Assembly: GCA_012845835.1 (NCBI GenBank)
Contig: JABAKD010000009.1
Coordinates: forward strand, 2,853,324 to 2,917,323
Length of the DNA stretch: 64,000 nt
Direction: 5' to 3'
Origin: Undaria pinnatifida
Lineage: Eukaryota; Sar; Phaeophyceae; Laminariales; Alariaceae
A program made the translations under genes and the position numbers. The notes under the pieces were generated by a model. The model was not told the origin of the DNA and ran no database searches. It saw only the letters and a program-made list of their open reading frames with translations. Positions 33,471 to 43,929 of the stretch are shown in pieces. Position 1 is the first letter of the stretch. Every line of letters begins with the position of its first letter.

Positions 33471-34996
33471 AATGGTGGTGCTTCACTGACTTTAACATCT
33501 TTATCAACTTCAACGTAGAAAAATGCAATTGCTGGCTTGATGTCATAGCGAATACTCGAGACGTATGTAGCTGGTCCATGATGTGGTTGAGGTCTCGGTG
33601 GTCATGTGCGTAATATAGGCTTTGGTGCCGGTGTTGATGAGCTGGTGATGTGTTGTATTGCGGGTGCCGATGATGGCCTGCCGCCAGGTGCAAAAATGGC
33701 CGGTAAGACGCTATCGGCACTCGTAGCTACGTTTCGTTTCCTCAGCGGGTGCTTGACACAGCAGTGAGGAATCATCTTGTGTTGTTTGGGGGCGTAGATG
33801 ACTTTGTTGTACTCAATAAAGTGGTGATCTCTGTTGTAGATGGCGATACTCCTTGTAGTGGCAGGCACTGCTATTGTCCGTGTAGTCGTGGGTGCTCTGG
33901 TTGCAGATGGTTTTGAGATGGACGAGAAGTACTCGTGCAGACGCAACTAAGGCAAGTGCTGCTGGTGTTGGCGTTAACTCGATGTTGGAGTAGGTGCAGC
34001 TGGGCGGTATGAAACTTTGAATATGACCTTGACGTGTGGTCGATGGTGTTGGCGGAATCGACCAAGGCGGAAGTAACTGTGGGTACCGTGTGTATCATCT
34101 CCCCCCAGTGAACCGTTGCTGTGCGTTGTATGTCCTTGCTTTAATGGTGGCATAGACAATACTCGTGTGCAAGGGAAGCTAATTGCATCATTCATTTATT
34201 GCGTGCAAACCATGTGGAACTCGATCACCTGACTCGGCAGTGTTATCAGGTGGCAGATGCACTACATAAAGCGCGCCCCCTCGTATTGAACAAAAGCCCG
34301 ACATTACGCTTGATGCTGAGAGTATTATGTCTTGGGAGCCTGACTACGTGCCTTCCGCATGCAAGCGTGGAGTATTTGCTGGATGAAAATCCCCCGCTCG
34401 TTCGAGTTTTACACTGCAAGAGCGTGAAATCGTTGAAAACAGTTGCTAGGGACGAATGCCCCGTATAGGCGTAGAAGCCCCGTCAAGGCAGGGAGTGCAT
34501 TCCTTGATGCAGCGGAGTAGCCGATTCGTCAACAACTTAACTGCCTGTTGCGGCCCATTAAGATCTACTCGTCATATTATTTCCAGTAGGAAGAAAAGCT
34601 CATTTTACGTATTTCAGGCGCGATAGGGGGAAGATACGGTGTGCATATCGACTTTGACGCGTCACTATCGTGACGCCGCACTCATTACCTGCTACACACG
34701 CTTGACAGCGCAAGCAAACCGCTTACCCTTCTTCGCGCGGAATAACGTGTGACAACCGTCTCCTTTTTCGGCCATCCCGGATGATGTACTTGGCTTACTT
34801 ATATATTCGAGATCATGATGTCGAGACTGATCTTTATTTCCGAAGAACATATATTCCCCGCACTGAAGAAAGTGGATGCCGTTCTTGGACTTTGTTGAAA
34901 AAAACGGCAATTTCAGCGGGACGCCGTTGCATGGTGCCAGTCGAGAGTTAGGAAAAACGCGACAATGCTTCAAAATATGAAGGAATTTTCTGTACC
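33345..34996. other. Block nearly identical between units 1 and 2
   Basis: Only one substitution (34,028, C versus T) and no indel separate unit 1 from unit 2 across 1.65 kb, whereas flanking sequence differs at several percent. The block contains conserved short frames: minus 33602-33946 (preceded by a CCTTAG splice-acceptor-like site), minus 33974-34195 starting with ATG (MNDAISFPCTRVL), plus 34199-34468, and minus 34692-34973. None is recognisable, and identity here cannot be taken as coding evidence. Confidence 0.7.
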
Positions 34997-35345
34997 GAGG
35001 GTCGGACTCTGTGAGAAAAGGGCTGCAGAGGTGGCACTGATATGCCTGTTAAGATCACCTGTAAAAAGGGAAAAATAATCTGCGGTTAGAATGTGGCGTT
35101 TCTGTGGCCAAACCATGGAAGGAAAGAAGAGGAGAAAAGCAATAATGAATGGAGAATAAAAGAGCGAAGAAAAAAGAGAGGAGTGATCGGCGTGGGGGAT
35201 ACCTTGACCTGATCACGGGGCATGCCCAAGCTACGGGCAGGTGGTGTACTCTACGGCAGCCCGTCATGTTCCGTGCAACGTTCAATGTTACTTTCTCCGC
35301 AATGCATTACGTAACGTTCTCTGAATTTTTCTTCTGATAGTGATA
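34962..35345. repeat. Dispersed element related to the 500-bp insert, unit 1 copy
   Basis: It shares blocks in order with 40733-41230: TGTACCGAG...CTGTGAGA, CAGAGGTGG, AGATCACCTGT, GAGGAGAAAAG, TGACCTGATCAC, CCAAGCTACGGGC, TGTACTCT and GGTAAGCGGA. Corresponding copies are at 46,104-46,485 and 57,246-57,605. Confidence 0.6.
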
Positions 35346-35539
35346 CCGGGTAAGCGGATTACCCTGTACTTTGCCATCAACTCCCCCCCCCCCCATACAA
35401 GTATGTTGATTGTCATCGAGTGTGCCGGTTGGAGAGAACAAGCTCCTATGTAGTACACCGCGTTTTGCATTCATCCGCATCTAGTAATAGAACTGTGATG
35501 CTCAGTGTTCTGAAGCCAGTGACTAAGGCCATTTCTTAT

Positions 35540-36290
35540 TCAATCGGACTGTCAGTCGAAAACGGCTGTCTTTGACGGAAGCCCAAATCGAGCATTCTTA
35601 CACAGTCGAAAAAGGGTTTTTGCGACTCAACTTTTTTCTACTGAGAATACCGACTGGCGGATCCAGTCGACAAACTCGAATTTGTATACAGTCAAAAAAC
35701 CTAGTCGAAAATGTTTTACACGTGTTTTTCGAACCGATCGCATCGTTCATCCCACCACCAGACACACCCACACGGCCACACGGCCACACACCCATGCCAG
35801 GTACCACACTGCCGTATCATAGAAGGCGCTGACGCTGGCGTGGCTATGACTGCTGTGGCGTCTCGCAGCACGTCAGCGCGGCGAATTCCTAGTGCCGCTC
35901 GCCAGCAGCGTGTATCACACGACGGCAGCAGCGCGAGGTGTTGATCCCATGCTGCCAACAACGGCTACGCCTGTGTAGCTTTTGCGGCTCTCGGCTGAGT
36001 GCAACTCCACGAACGTAGCTTTGGCGGCTTCTGGCTTAGCCCAAAGCCACCAACTCTCTGGGAAGAGGGCTCGTCGAACTGTTGCTCAGGTATAAAGCGC
36101 CAAGCGCAGAGCTGCCACCCGATTACGACTGCTGTACAGCCGTACTCCCTAACACCAACCGCCTCTAGGAAGAGCACACAAACTATAAAAAATGAATCGA
36201 CCCGTTGACGATATGAAGAAGGATCAGAAGATTTTAGTAAGAACGTTCAGTCGAAAAAGGCTGTTATCGACTGGGGGAATTTGACTGTAA
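35540..36290. repeat. CAGTCGAAAA-motif-rich segment
   Basis: At least five CAGTCGAAAA/CAGTCAAAAA-type words occur at 35,550-35,710 and again near 36,250, flanking a segment with a 44-bp tandem duplication around GTAGCTTT(T/G)GCGGCT (about 35,975-36,045). It may be the ends of a short non-autonomous element. It is repeated in units 2 and 3. Confidence 0.4.
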
Positions 36291-36319
36291 AAGGAATGAC
36301 CCAAGGATCAACATTATAA

Positions 36320-37419
36320 ATCTGCACAGTCCATATTCTGATAGAGTTGCTGCGTAAGGCGTTAATAGGGCCTGACACGCTATCAGCTGGCGGTTCATCG
36401 CTGAGGCTGTTTTGGGACTCGGCATGTGCAGGGTTGCTGTTTTCGTTTCCGGGTGGCAGTTTGGCTCAAGTATACAATTCGTCTAGGTATAATTTAGGGT
36501 TCTCAACAATTCACGCCCAATTGCGCGTTCGACGCGTTGTGTTACAAGGCTTAGTTTGGGTAAGCTATTAGTTTGCCTTTTGCAGGTGGTCAAACGGACT
36601 AATACCCCACTAATACGTCAAGAAGCGGCTTTGTCGGCAGGACCATGTTTTGTTTGGGTGGTGGTTTCAAATGTCCCATCCACCATAATTTTGTGTTCAG
36701 GCTTTCTCCATGTCGAACGTAAAAAATACTCTGCCCGGTTTTACCAGGAAATGAAATGCCTTGGACAATTGACGGGTCCGCCCCTGTATCCGGCCGATCT
36801 GCTAACCCGCCATTTCAGGGGGGGACGTTCACTTCATAAAAAAATATTTCTGAACGGCGCATGTCATTAAAACCCCACGGTATTCGGAACACCGTATTTC
36901 GTGTACGTAACCCATGGGTACCTCTGTTGGTCGGGTTGTACTATAATCATCCTCTTTATATTATTGGTTAACGTAAAGGGCACCTCACGTGACAAGGCTT
37001 AGAAAAACGAAACATTAACGCGTTGAACACGCTTACCTTACTGTAGGAGTTGCAAGTTTTAGAGTTTTCTATTAGAGTGCTCCGCGGATGAGAAACTATC
37101 TAAAGTCTTCGGATCCAATGTGGACAAATGTGAGGCCACGGCATGGATGTTATTTGTTTTTTCATTTTACCTGTCGGATACTCATAGCAAGGCACTCTCG
37201 CAAGCGATACCTTTTCTCATCGGCAAGAAAAACTATTTCGAAGCGCATTTGGAGTCAGCTATTATACGTAACTCGGTACCAAACATGTGGGTAACCCTGT
37301 CACCGTATCCTGAGTATGTGCAGTCCACCATGGCGTCGTCTGGACAACCAGCTAACGGAAACTTACATCAATCATGGTTTCAATTGATCTTCGAAAGATG
37401 CGCGATAAAAATTGTATAG
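36320..37419 (+). pseudogene. Candidate split gene across the unit 1/2 junction
   Basis: Same layout as 58571-59668. A first block is joined through a 26-nt GT-AG candidate intron (36560-36585) to a second block, then a 109-nt GT-AG candidate (36967-37075) to a third. In this copy the second block runs out of frame at the A7 run by the junction (ends near 36,870), so the full frame is broken. Against the unit 2 copy, about seven differences in the first two blocks change residues and about one is silent. Confidence 0.3.
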
Positions 37420-39189
37420 CTGGCACTGTTACAAGCCACAGAACGTTTTGGCCGCATCCCAGGAGACACGGTGGAGGTGTACCATATTTGTATATGTATA
37501 TATACTTATTTCCTCATCAATGTGAGCTGGACCACCAAGGTGCATTTTGCATTCCGTGTTTCGGCGGCCACCGTGCATGATTGTTATTTAGTTTGATCGT
37601 ATTGTACGTGGTTGAAAACACTCTGCCCGCATCAGGGGAATGATCGCAACGCGAAGGGTTAATATGGTAGGCCACCCTCGAGACAACTCAAAAAGTGTCC
37701 TCAGAGTTGTCTGGGGAGTGGCCACCAAAGGGAACAAAGTGTCTCGTTGCCGCTGTAATCTGTAAGCAAGAAGGCGGGAACACGATGCCAGAGTCCGTCT
37801 TACGAGACGTTTTCAGAAAGAGGAAGTTCACCCTTGATGCGACTCGCCGAACACGTCACGGCACCTAGCCCTTGATGAAATCAGTGTTTGCCAGGTTGAA
37901 ACCCTCCGTGCTCCGTCCCAGCATAGTAGGGATGTGAGGGTCTATGGGGTATATGAACACGGCCATGCACAACTGAGTACCCCCCACCCCCCTACGCCAA
38001 CCCCCGCAGGTGCCATTTCCGCTTCTTCCAGCTGTTCACTTCATGTGGACGGAAACACTCACTTTTACGCCAACGTCGCCGAGGATGACGGAGGTATGTT
38101 TAACGTGAGCCATCTAAAGGCACCCGCTCTCTATAAGGAGCCTTTCAGAAATATTAAGGTTGGGTTTACTGTACCTGCGAGGGTACACTATATTTGATTG
38201 TGGTATACCAGGTACGATATACTCTAGCTTTCACAGCAAAGTTTGGGCCGTCTAAAACAGTCATGTAGAATACATCCCAGTAGCAGCGTAAGTAACGGTC
38301 GCCTGGGCATGTGTGTCGCGAAACCGCTTTAAAAAAAATAGTATTATAGTTGCTCACATATGTCTCTGACATGATGAAAACCCACGATGTAAGACCGTCT
38401 ACCTCACCTGCAGCCGTCGACCGGTAATCAACGCCTTCTGGAGTAACCATCAATAGTTGTTAGGCGTACGGTTAGGTTTACCACTTATTTACACCCAAAT
38501 CAAAACCTCCATGTTGATGGTCTGTTAACTGTGGTTGATATCTTGAGCAATACTAACGAGATAACCAAACCACAGCTAGACCTTCGCCAAAATCAGGTGA
38601 TGTGTGTCAGTGGCTAATACACGCAGTAGACACCGTCAAAAGACGCAGGTACTCGTAGTACAGAGCTCAAGAAACTATTTATACGTCCCCTCAAGATCTG
38701 GCAAACGGCGTAAGGGAACAACTACTCGGGAGTCGTTCGGCAGCAAACCTGAGCGCTTCCCGGCATGAGCAGGCTTAAGCAGTACGTGTTGCGCGGTGTT
38801 TGGTGTGTCGTGTTAGCTCCACGTCTGTGCGCCAGATGTTAAAGCGGCATTGCTTTAGGCTCAGCCCATTCCCTTGCGACCCGCATTTACAATACGCCCA
38901 AGGGTAGGTCTTACAAGAAACAGAATGCTTGTGCATAATGTGAACAATTAACAAAAATTGAGCACGTAGGCAGAACGCTCTCGGGAGGGCAGTCATGGGC
39001 GTATTGCAGTAGTGTACCTCGGTAGTACCGGTATGAGCAAGCTGGAGACACCGGCACTATAGCGTCAACCTCTACTTCTCAGAATATTGACCCTACTCGT
39101 TGTTTCCATCTATGCCGAGGGACTTCACAAGCACTGTGGGAGGGCACCGACACCCTTTTTCACCATGAGTAGGGACACCTCCGCTGGAT

Positions 39190-40755
39190 ATCAAACGTAG
39201 CAGAACTGTGCATGCGAGAAGCGTACAGGCTGCCCTTTGCGCGTGTTGGAGAGCCGGCTGTGAAAACTCGGGCCGAAACTATTTTGCTCATACCTATCTG
39301 CAACTTCCGTTCAATCGTATTCATTTTGTACACAACATGTCATCACGCACGGAAACATATCGTTTGTTAGTAAGGAACGTTCGTCTGGCTTTGGCCTCCG
39401 AAGCTTTTGTTTGTATACCGCCGTGTTCGTATCACGGGACAGTTCAGCGGCCATGGAAAGGTTAGATACAATTCGTTATTATAGGAGTTTCTTCAACCCT
39501 AACTACGTGTCGACGTACTCCTGTGGAATAAACAGGAAGGTCCATGGCCGATGGCATGATTTTTTTCCGTGTCATAACGAACGAACTTTTGCATTGTAGA
39601 CAAGACGCTTTCCGAGACGATGAAGGGGAAGTCCACGGAGCCGATACCACCGGGCCCGCGGCCGCAAGCCGGAGCGAATTAATCGAATATGATAAGTTGC
39701 GCCTTCAGCCGAAACGTGACCTATTTGATTTTGGGAGGCCGGTGAACACTGTATTCCGTGTTGGTGCGGGAATGAACACGACATGAATGGGAGATCATAC
39801 AGCAACAGGAAGAACGCGACCGCCTGGTACTGGCGGAGTCCATTCTGCATGTTGGGGAAGCCAAACGTGCGGAGTTTCAGTCGGTGGCTGGCTGAAGCCG
39901 GACGTCAACTTGATGATAGAGGCAGATAGGCCGCTTAGGTTGGGAGGTGATATTGTTACCTTCGAGGATATGCGATATATTCTTGTTGCCTACTCGCAGT
40001 ACAATCAAGCACATTCGTATCACAAACCCTAGACGGAGTCGACTGCGAGGTCGCGAGGCCGCGAAAGCTCGAAGGCTCGGCGATCCAAATGATGTTTCGC
40101 TATGACGTGTACGATGGCGAGGCCTTCGTCGCTCTCGCCCGGGAAGAGCTAACCAACGAACTTGAAATGCTTGCTGTCGTTGGTGTTTACCTGACGTGTG
40201 ATGAAGGACTTTTGCCGCTAAATGTCCCGTGTGCGAAGAAGATAGATGCGAGCTGTGTCCCATAGACCGCAGGGTTCTCATGCCAAAGGCTGACCTGCGG
40301 AAATGCCTTTCTGACGGCGGACTCGCGGAGGCAGTGGAGACTACCGGTCGTCGTTACAACCTTAAAAATGACAAAGTCCTGGGCGAGGCGACAGCGTCGG
40401 CAATTAAGCCAACCATGTACCGCCCCAAGTTGGAAAGGAGGATGCGATTAGATCTCGAAACGCATCGTCTTGGCGCACTGTTGAGCATAATTGCCAAGCG
40501 GAAACAGGGCCAACCTGTACTTGAGGAAAAAGACCCTGCATGCCGTCAGACGGCAAAGCGTCGTGGAGCTTGGTCGGTGCCGGCCGGGGAGACCAAACTA
40601 CGGTGAAGTGCTGGTATCGAGAACAGTTCACGCGAGAGCGCCAAGCCCATTGGTGTAAAATCAAAGCGAAACCATCAATACGACAACAACGAACGTTTGG
40701 GGAGTGGCATGAAAGATCAGAAACAGTGAGACTGCACTCAAAATCTGAGGTTTAG
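39190..40755 (+). pseudogene. Unrecognised coding-like region, unit 2 copy
   Basis: Best-preserved version of the 27618-29155 region. Blocks: 39544-39786 (SELIEYDKLRLQPKRDLFDF), a helix-like HEWEIIQQQEERDRLVLAES just after it in another frame (about 39,783-39,890), about 40,030-40,265 (RYDVYDGEAFVALAREEL), 40229-40606 (PTMYRPKLERRMRLDLETHR), and 40,580-40,755 (CWYREQFTRERQAHW). No motif ties it to a known family. Neighbouring blocks in different frames could be exons, but splice signals between them are unconvincing. Confidence 0.3.
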
Positions 40756-41230
40756 ATTCAGAGTTTTTCTGAATTAGAGTTTGAAGGAATGATGTGTACC
40801 GAGTCTCTGAGTCTGTGAGAAGAGTTTCAGAGGTGGAACCGAAGTGTCAGTTATTATTGTCAGTTAAAATCACCTGTGAAGAAGAGAAAATGATATAGTT
40901 GCAAAGTAGCGCTTATGTTGCCAAAACAAAAAGTTATTAGAGAGAGAAGAAGTAACAGTTGAAAAGAAGGAGAGAGGAGAAAAGAGGGGTGCCTTGGCCT
41001 GATCACTGAGCTATGCCAAGCTACGGGCGGATGTACTCTTCGGGAGCCCTTCCTTTTCCCTGGAACGTTTTATGTAGCGTCCTTGAAATGCTACAGGATA
41101 AGGAAGGTTCTCTGGAAGGTTCCTCTGATAGCTGTGGTGGTAAGCGGAGTACTCTGTACTATACGATCGATTACAGGTAGGTTAGTTCTTACCTTGTATG
41201 CCGGCTAGATATAACAAATTCCTACCTTCT
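40733..41230. mobile_element. About 500-bp insertion, unit 2 copy
   Basis: Present in units 2-4 and missing from unit 1, where sequence passes from GAGAC directly to a CACTCCCACG-type bridge (29,160). Related to the dispersed element at 34962-35345. No clear inverted repeats or coding frame, so class unknown. Confidence 0.6.
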
Positions 41231-43122
41231 TTTATGCATTTTTATTCATTGCGCATCTAAAAGTTTGATTGTCTTTTCGTTGAAGGATATGATTAGCAAT
41301 CAAGTAGATACTATTAACTATGGACGGCAGGGCCCATATCCTATACGCCCCCATTTGGTGAGAAATCAATAGGTAGAGGAACTTGATACACAAAAGAACA
41401 GACATCGTGCACTCTATTTTGAACACAACGTATGAACGGCGATAATATGAAAGTGACGATGCCACTTTACGGAATCAAACACCAATCAAACTATATATTT
41501 CATATGTAGTTTGGACAGCTGAGATGTGGATGAAATGATGTCACACTAGTCATCGTGTAATTCCCTTCGAGGAATACCATAGTTAAGAAGCGCGAAGCAG
41601 TCTGTTGTGTGTTAAGGATACCCCCTTGAACAGTACCTAGAGTGACATGCAACCGATGAAAACTTAGAGATGAAGACGGTGCAAAACTAAAGTGAAAATT
41701 AGTCCTACGGAGTAGATCGAGAGTACGATGATGAAAAATGAGTGTAGTCGTATAACTAAAAAGCTGTACTTGCGATGTTGTTTCAACGATCAGCGAGTCA
41801 ACTCCTAGAAAAAAAAAACGTCAGAAAAGTATCTGCCGCACGTTTGCTGCCTTCCCTAAATATAATTCGAGATCGAATAAACAGGAATCGAAGAAAATCG
41901 AAATCATGGACTTATCATGTGTCAGCCCTATACTGCACTGTGCACACATACCACCTGTACAGAAGTTGTACGCTTACCATACCACCAGTGCCATACTGCG
42001 CTATGCGTTTGACACTTGCAGTCTGCGACCGTAAGGTGCTCGCCTTCCTAAAAATAAAGTTGGAAGAAAGTATATGTTGTAGTTTACAGAACCCCCGAAA
42101 ATAAAAAGAAAACCGGAAAATATGGACGAGACACGTAGTCCAGTGTCCCTTGTAAACGTGTACCACGTCAAGGTTTTGAGCCTGTATGTATGATACACGA
42201 TACACGATACACAATGGGACGAAAACTATACAGTAGTATCAATAAGCCACATACTGAAGTAAAATGGTACCTGGTAGACAAAAATGAGTCAGTACAGCAA
42301 GTGAATGCATGTGTACGTACCAGGTGGTTCAACGAACTTGTATGATACTGCTTGTACTCACTGCTCGTACACACTGGTCGTACCCGTACGTACGAGTGTG
42401 TATAGAGCAGAGTCAATCAAAAAAAGAAGCTAAAGGGCAACATACACGGCTACTACAGGGGAGCAAACACCGACCCCGCCAAAATAGAGAATATGAAAAA
42501 TGTTCAAAGAACGACCCGTAGCTCGATGTTCTCTCCTGGTGAGCCTCTGCGTTTTACATGAAGTACTGACGATCTTCGGGTCTGTGTTGATGCGTAGAGA
42601 TGCTGAATGGCGTGCTCTTGCGTAAAGGTATGCTTTGACTTTATGAAGTGCTGCCGCTGCTGGTGAGTGAGTGATGATCAGTGTACACCTGATTTTGATG
42701 ACCATGAAGATGTGCGGCAGCTCAGCTGGCGACGCTGTCACGAACATTTGATGACCCAACCGTAAACTAAATCGATAGCAGATTGCACCTTTGCACCGCA
42801 GTGAAAAAACGCCACGGCGGCAATTTTCTAAGAGTAACGCATTGGGGCGAAGATTAGAAGAGCAAGAAGAAAATTACAAGTCTTTGTTCGGCGTTTCTTT
42901 ACGGGGCTGAAATCGCTCCACAGGGCTGTCATGCGGGGGACTGTTTCTGCATCGGCGTAGGAGCGGACTACTACACGAGCAATGTAGCCGACACCGAACT
43001 AGGGACTGGAATGCCGGCAACAAAAACATGGAAGGATGGATTTATTTTTTGATAGATGAACGCCGTGATGAAGGTATATTTCTACACAATATTATCCAGA
43101 AAATTTCTTATTTTGACAAAAC

Positions 43123-43431
43123 ATGAGCCTGGCTTTTTATTTGTTGCTGATTTTCATTGTTACTGCACTAGCGTCAACAGGTTTTCCCTTGTTTCCTGTA
43201 GGGATTTTTTTCCTTGATATGAAACTCGTGATGTTTGTGCTCGACCTATGCACGAAACCTATCAATCCATTTTGTTCGATTACGGTCAATATAAAGGCAC
43301 GGCACATTGTGCCTCGTCAAACGAAGAGATCAAACAGAGCCTGGCCCGCGCATGACGTTGTAACCGGGAAAAAAAGCACGAAGGCCTGTCTCCAAATTGT
43401 GATTGAGAGTTTCACAGTTGCGCGCAACTGA
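43123..43431 (+). CDS. Small ORF with signal-peptide-like N-terminus, unit 2 copy
   Basis: 102 codons from ATG. The N-terminus MSLAFYLLLIFIVTALAS resembles a secretory signal peptide with possible cleavage after ALA; a second hydrophobic segment follows, then a basic region (RQTKRSNRAW). No homologue is recognised. The unit 3 copy loses frame by one base. Confidence 0.22.
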   Translation: MSLAFYLLLIFIVTALASTGFPLFPVGIFFLDMKLVMFVLDLCTKPINPFCSITVNIKARHIVPRQTKRSNRAWPAHDVVTGKKSTKACLQIVIESFTVARN

Positions 43432-43437
43432 TTGTAA

Positions 43438-43929
43438 ATGGTGTGTAAGCATTGTTGTGTTGTATACGAGAAACAATATCTACTTGTTGACCCAGAAACT
43501 GCGTCTGCACCACGCAAGTTCGATGATAGAGATATTAAACACGTTCACGTGTGTACAGCGCATAGTCTACATGTATATATACATATGCTTGCGTACCTTT
43601 TTGTCACGAATATATTCATCCCCGCTTGTTATTTCGTCCTTCACTACTGCAAGCGTCGACGTGCGTTGTTGCGCAGACACCGAACTGACCACTTGAAAAT
43701 GTTTTCGAATCTAAACGAAAAGCATGACCCTTCCACCTCTGTTGGGAGGGTGGCGGGGCGGGGAGGGGCGGAGTGGGCTTGTGTGTGGGGTGAAAAGGAT
43801 AGTCAAAACTCATCAATGTCGTGCGTAATCTGTCGAATTTCGCCTTCAGTCACATCGCCTCGCGACACAAAACGGCAGACCTTCACCAGCATTATCATCG
43901 TCGTCAACCATCACTCCTACCAATCGTGA
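43438..43929 (+). CDS. ORF with CxxCC start, unit 2 copy
   Basis: 163 codons from ATG, starting seven bases after the preceding small ORF. MVCKHCC at the start could bind metal; a hydrophobic stretch and the basic CKRRRALLRRHR follow. The last 60 codons differ between units through indels in a G-rich tract near 43,745. Confidence 0.18.
   Translation: MVCKHCCVVYEKQYLLVDPETASAPRKFDDRDIKHVHVCTAHSLHVYIHMLAYLFVTNIFIPACYFVLHYCKRRRALLRRHRTDHLKMFSNLNEKHDPSTSVGRVAGRGGAEWACVWGEKDSQNSSMSCVICRISPSVTSPRDTKRQTFTSIIIVVNHHSYQS

Larger units (their letters stand above)
24955..36847 (+). repeat. Macrosatellite unit 1 (diverged, with private insertions)
   Basis: Longer than the others by about 760 bp because it contains a SINE (25768-26095) and a TA-flanked DNA element (29453-30327) and lacks the ~500-bp insert of units 2-4. 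Left flank similarity ends at an A8 run (24947-24954). Confidence 0.9.

Noticed and set aside
32942-33472. Proline-rich protein of about 176 codons
   Set aside because: The frame is open because of C-rich imperfect repeats; all copies have frames broken by indels and other frames are open as well.
12426-36847. Relation between the 11.1-kb LTR-to-LTR spacing and the 11.1-kb macrosatellite period
   Set aside because: Contents do not match at all; the similar lengths are coincidence.
37120-37419. RNA-dependent RNA polymerase motif B (SGQPANGNLHQSW) from an integrated RNA virus
   Set aside because: A single glycine-proline-rich stretch with no convincing motif A aspartates or GDD box near it; too weak to claim.
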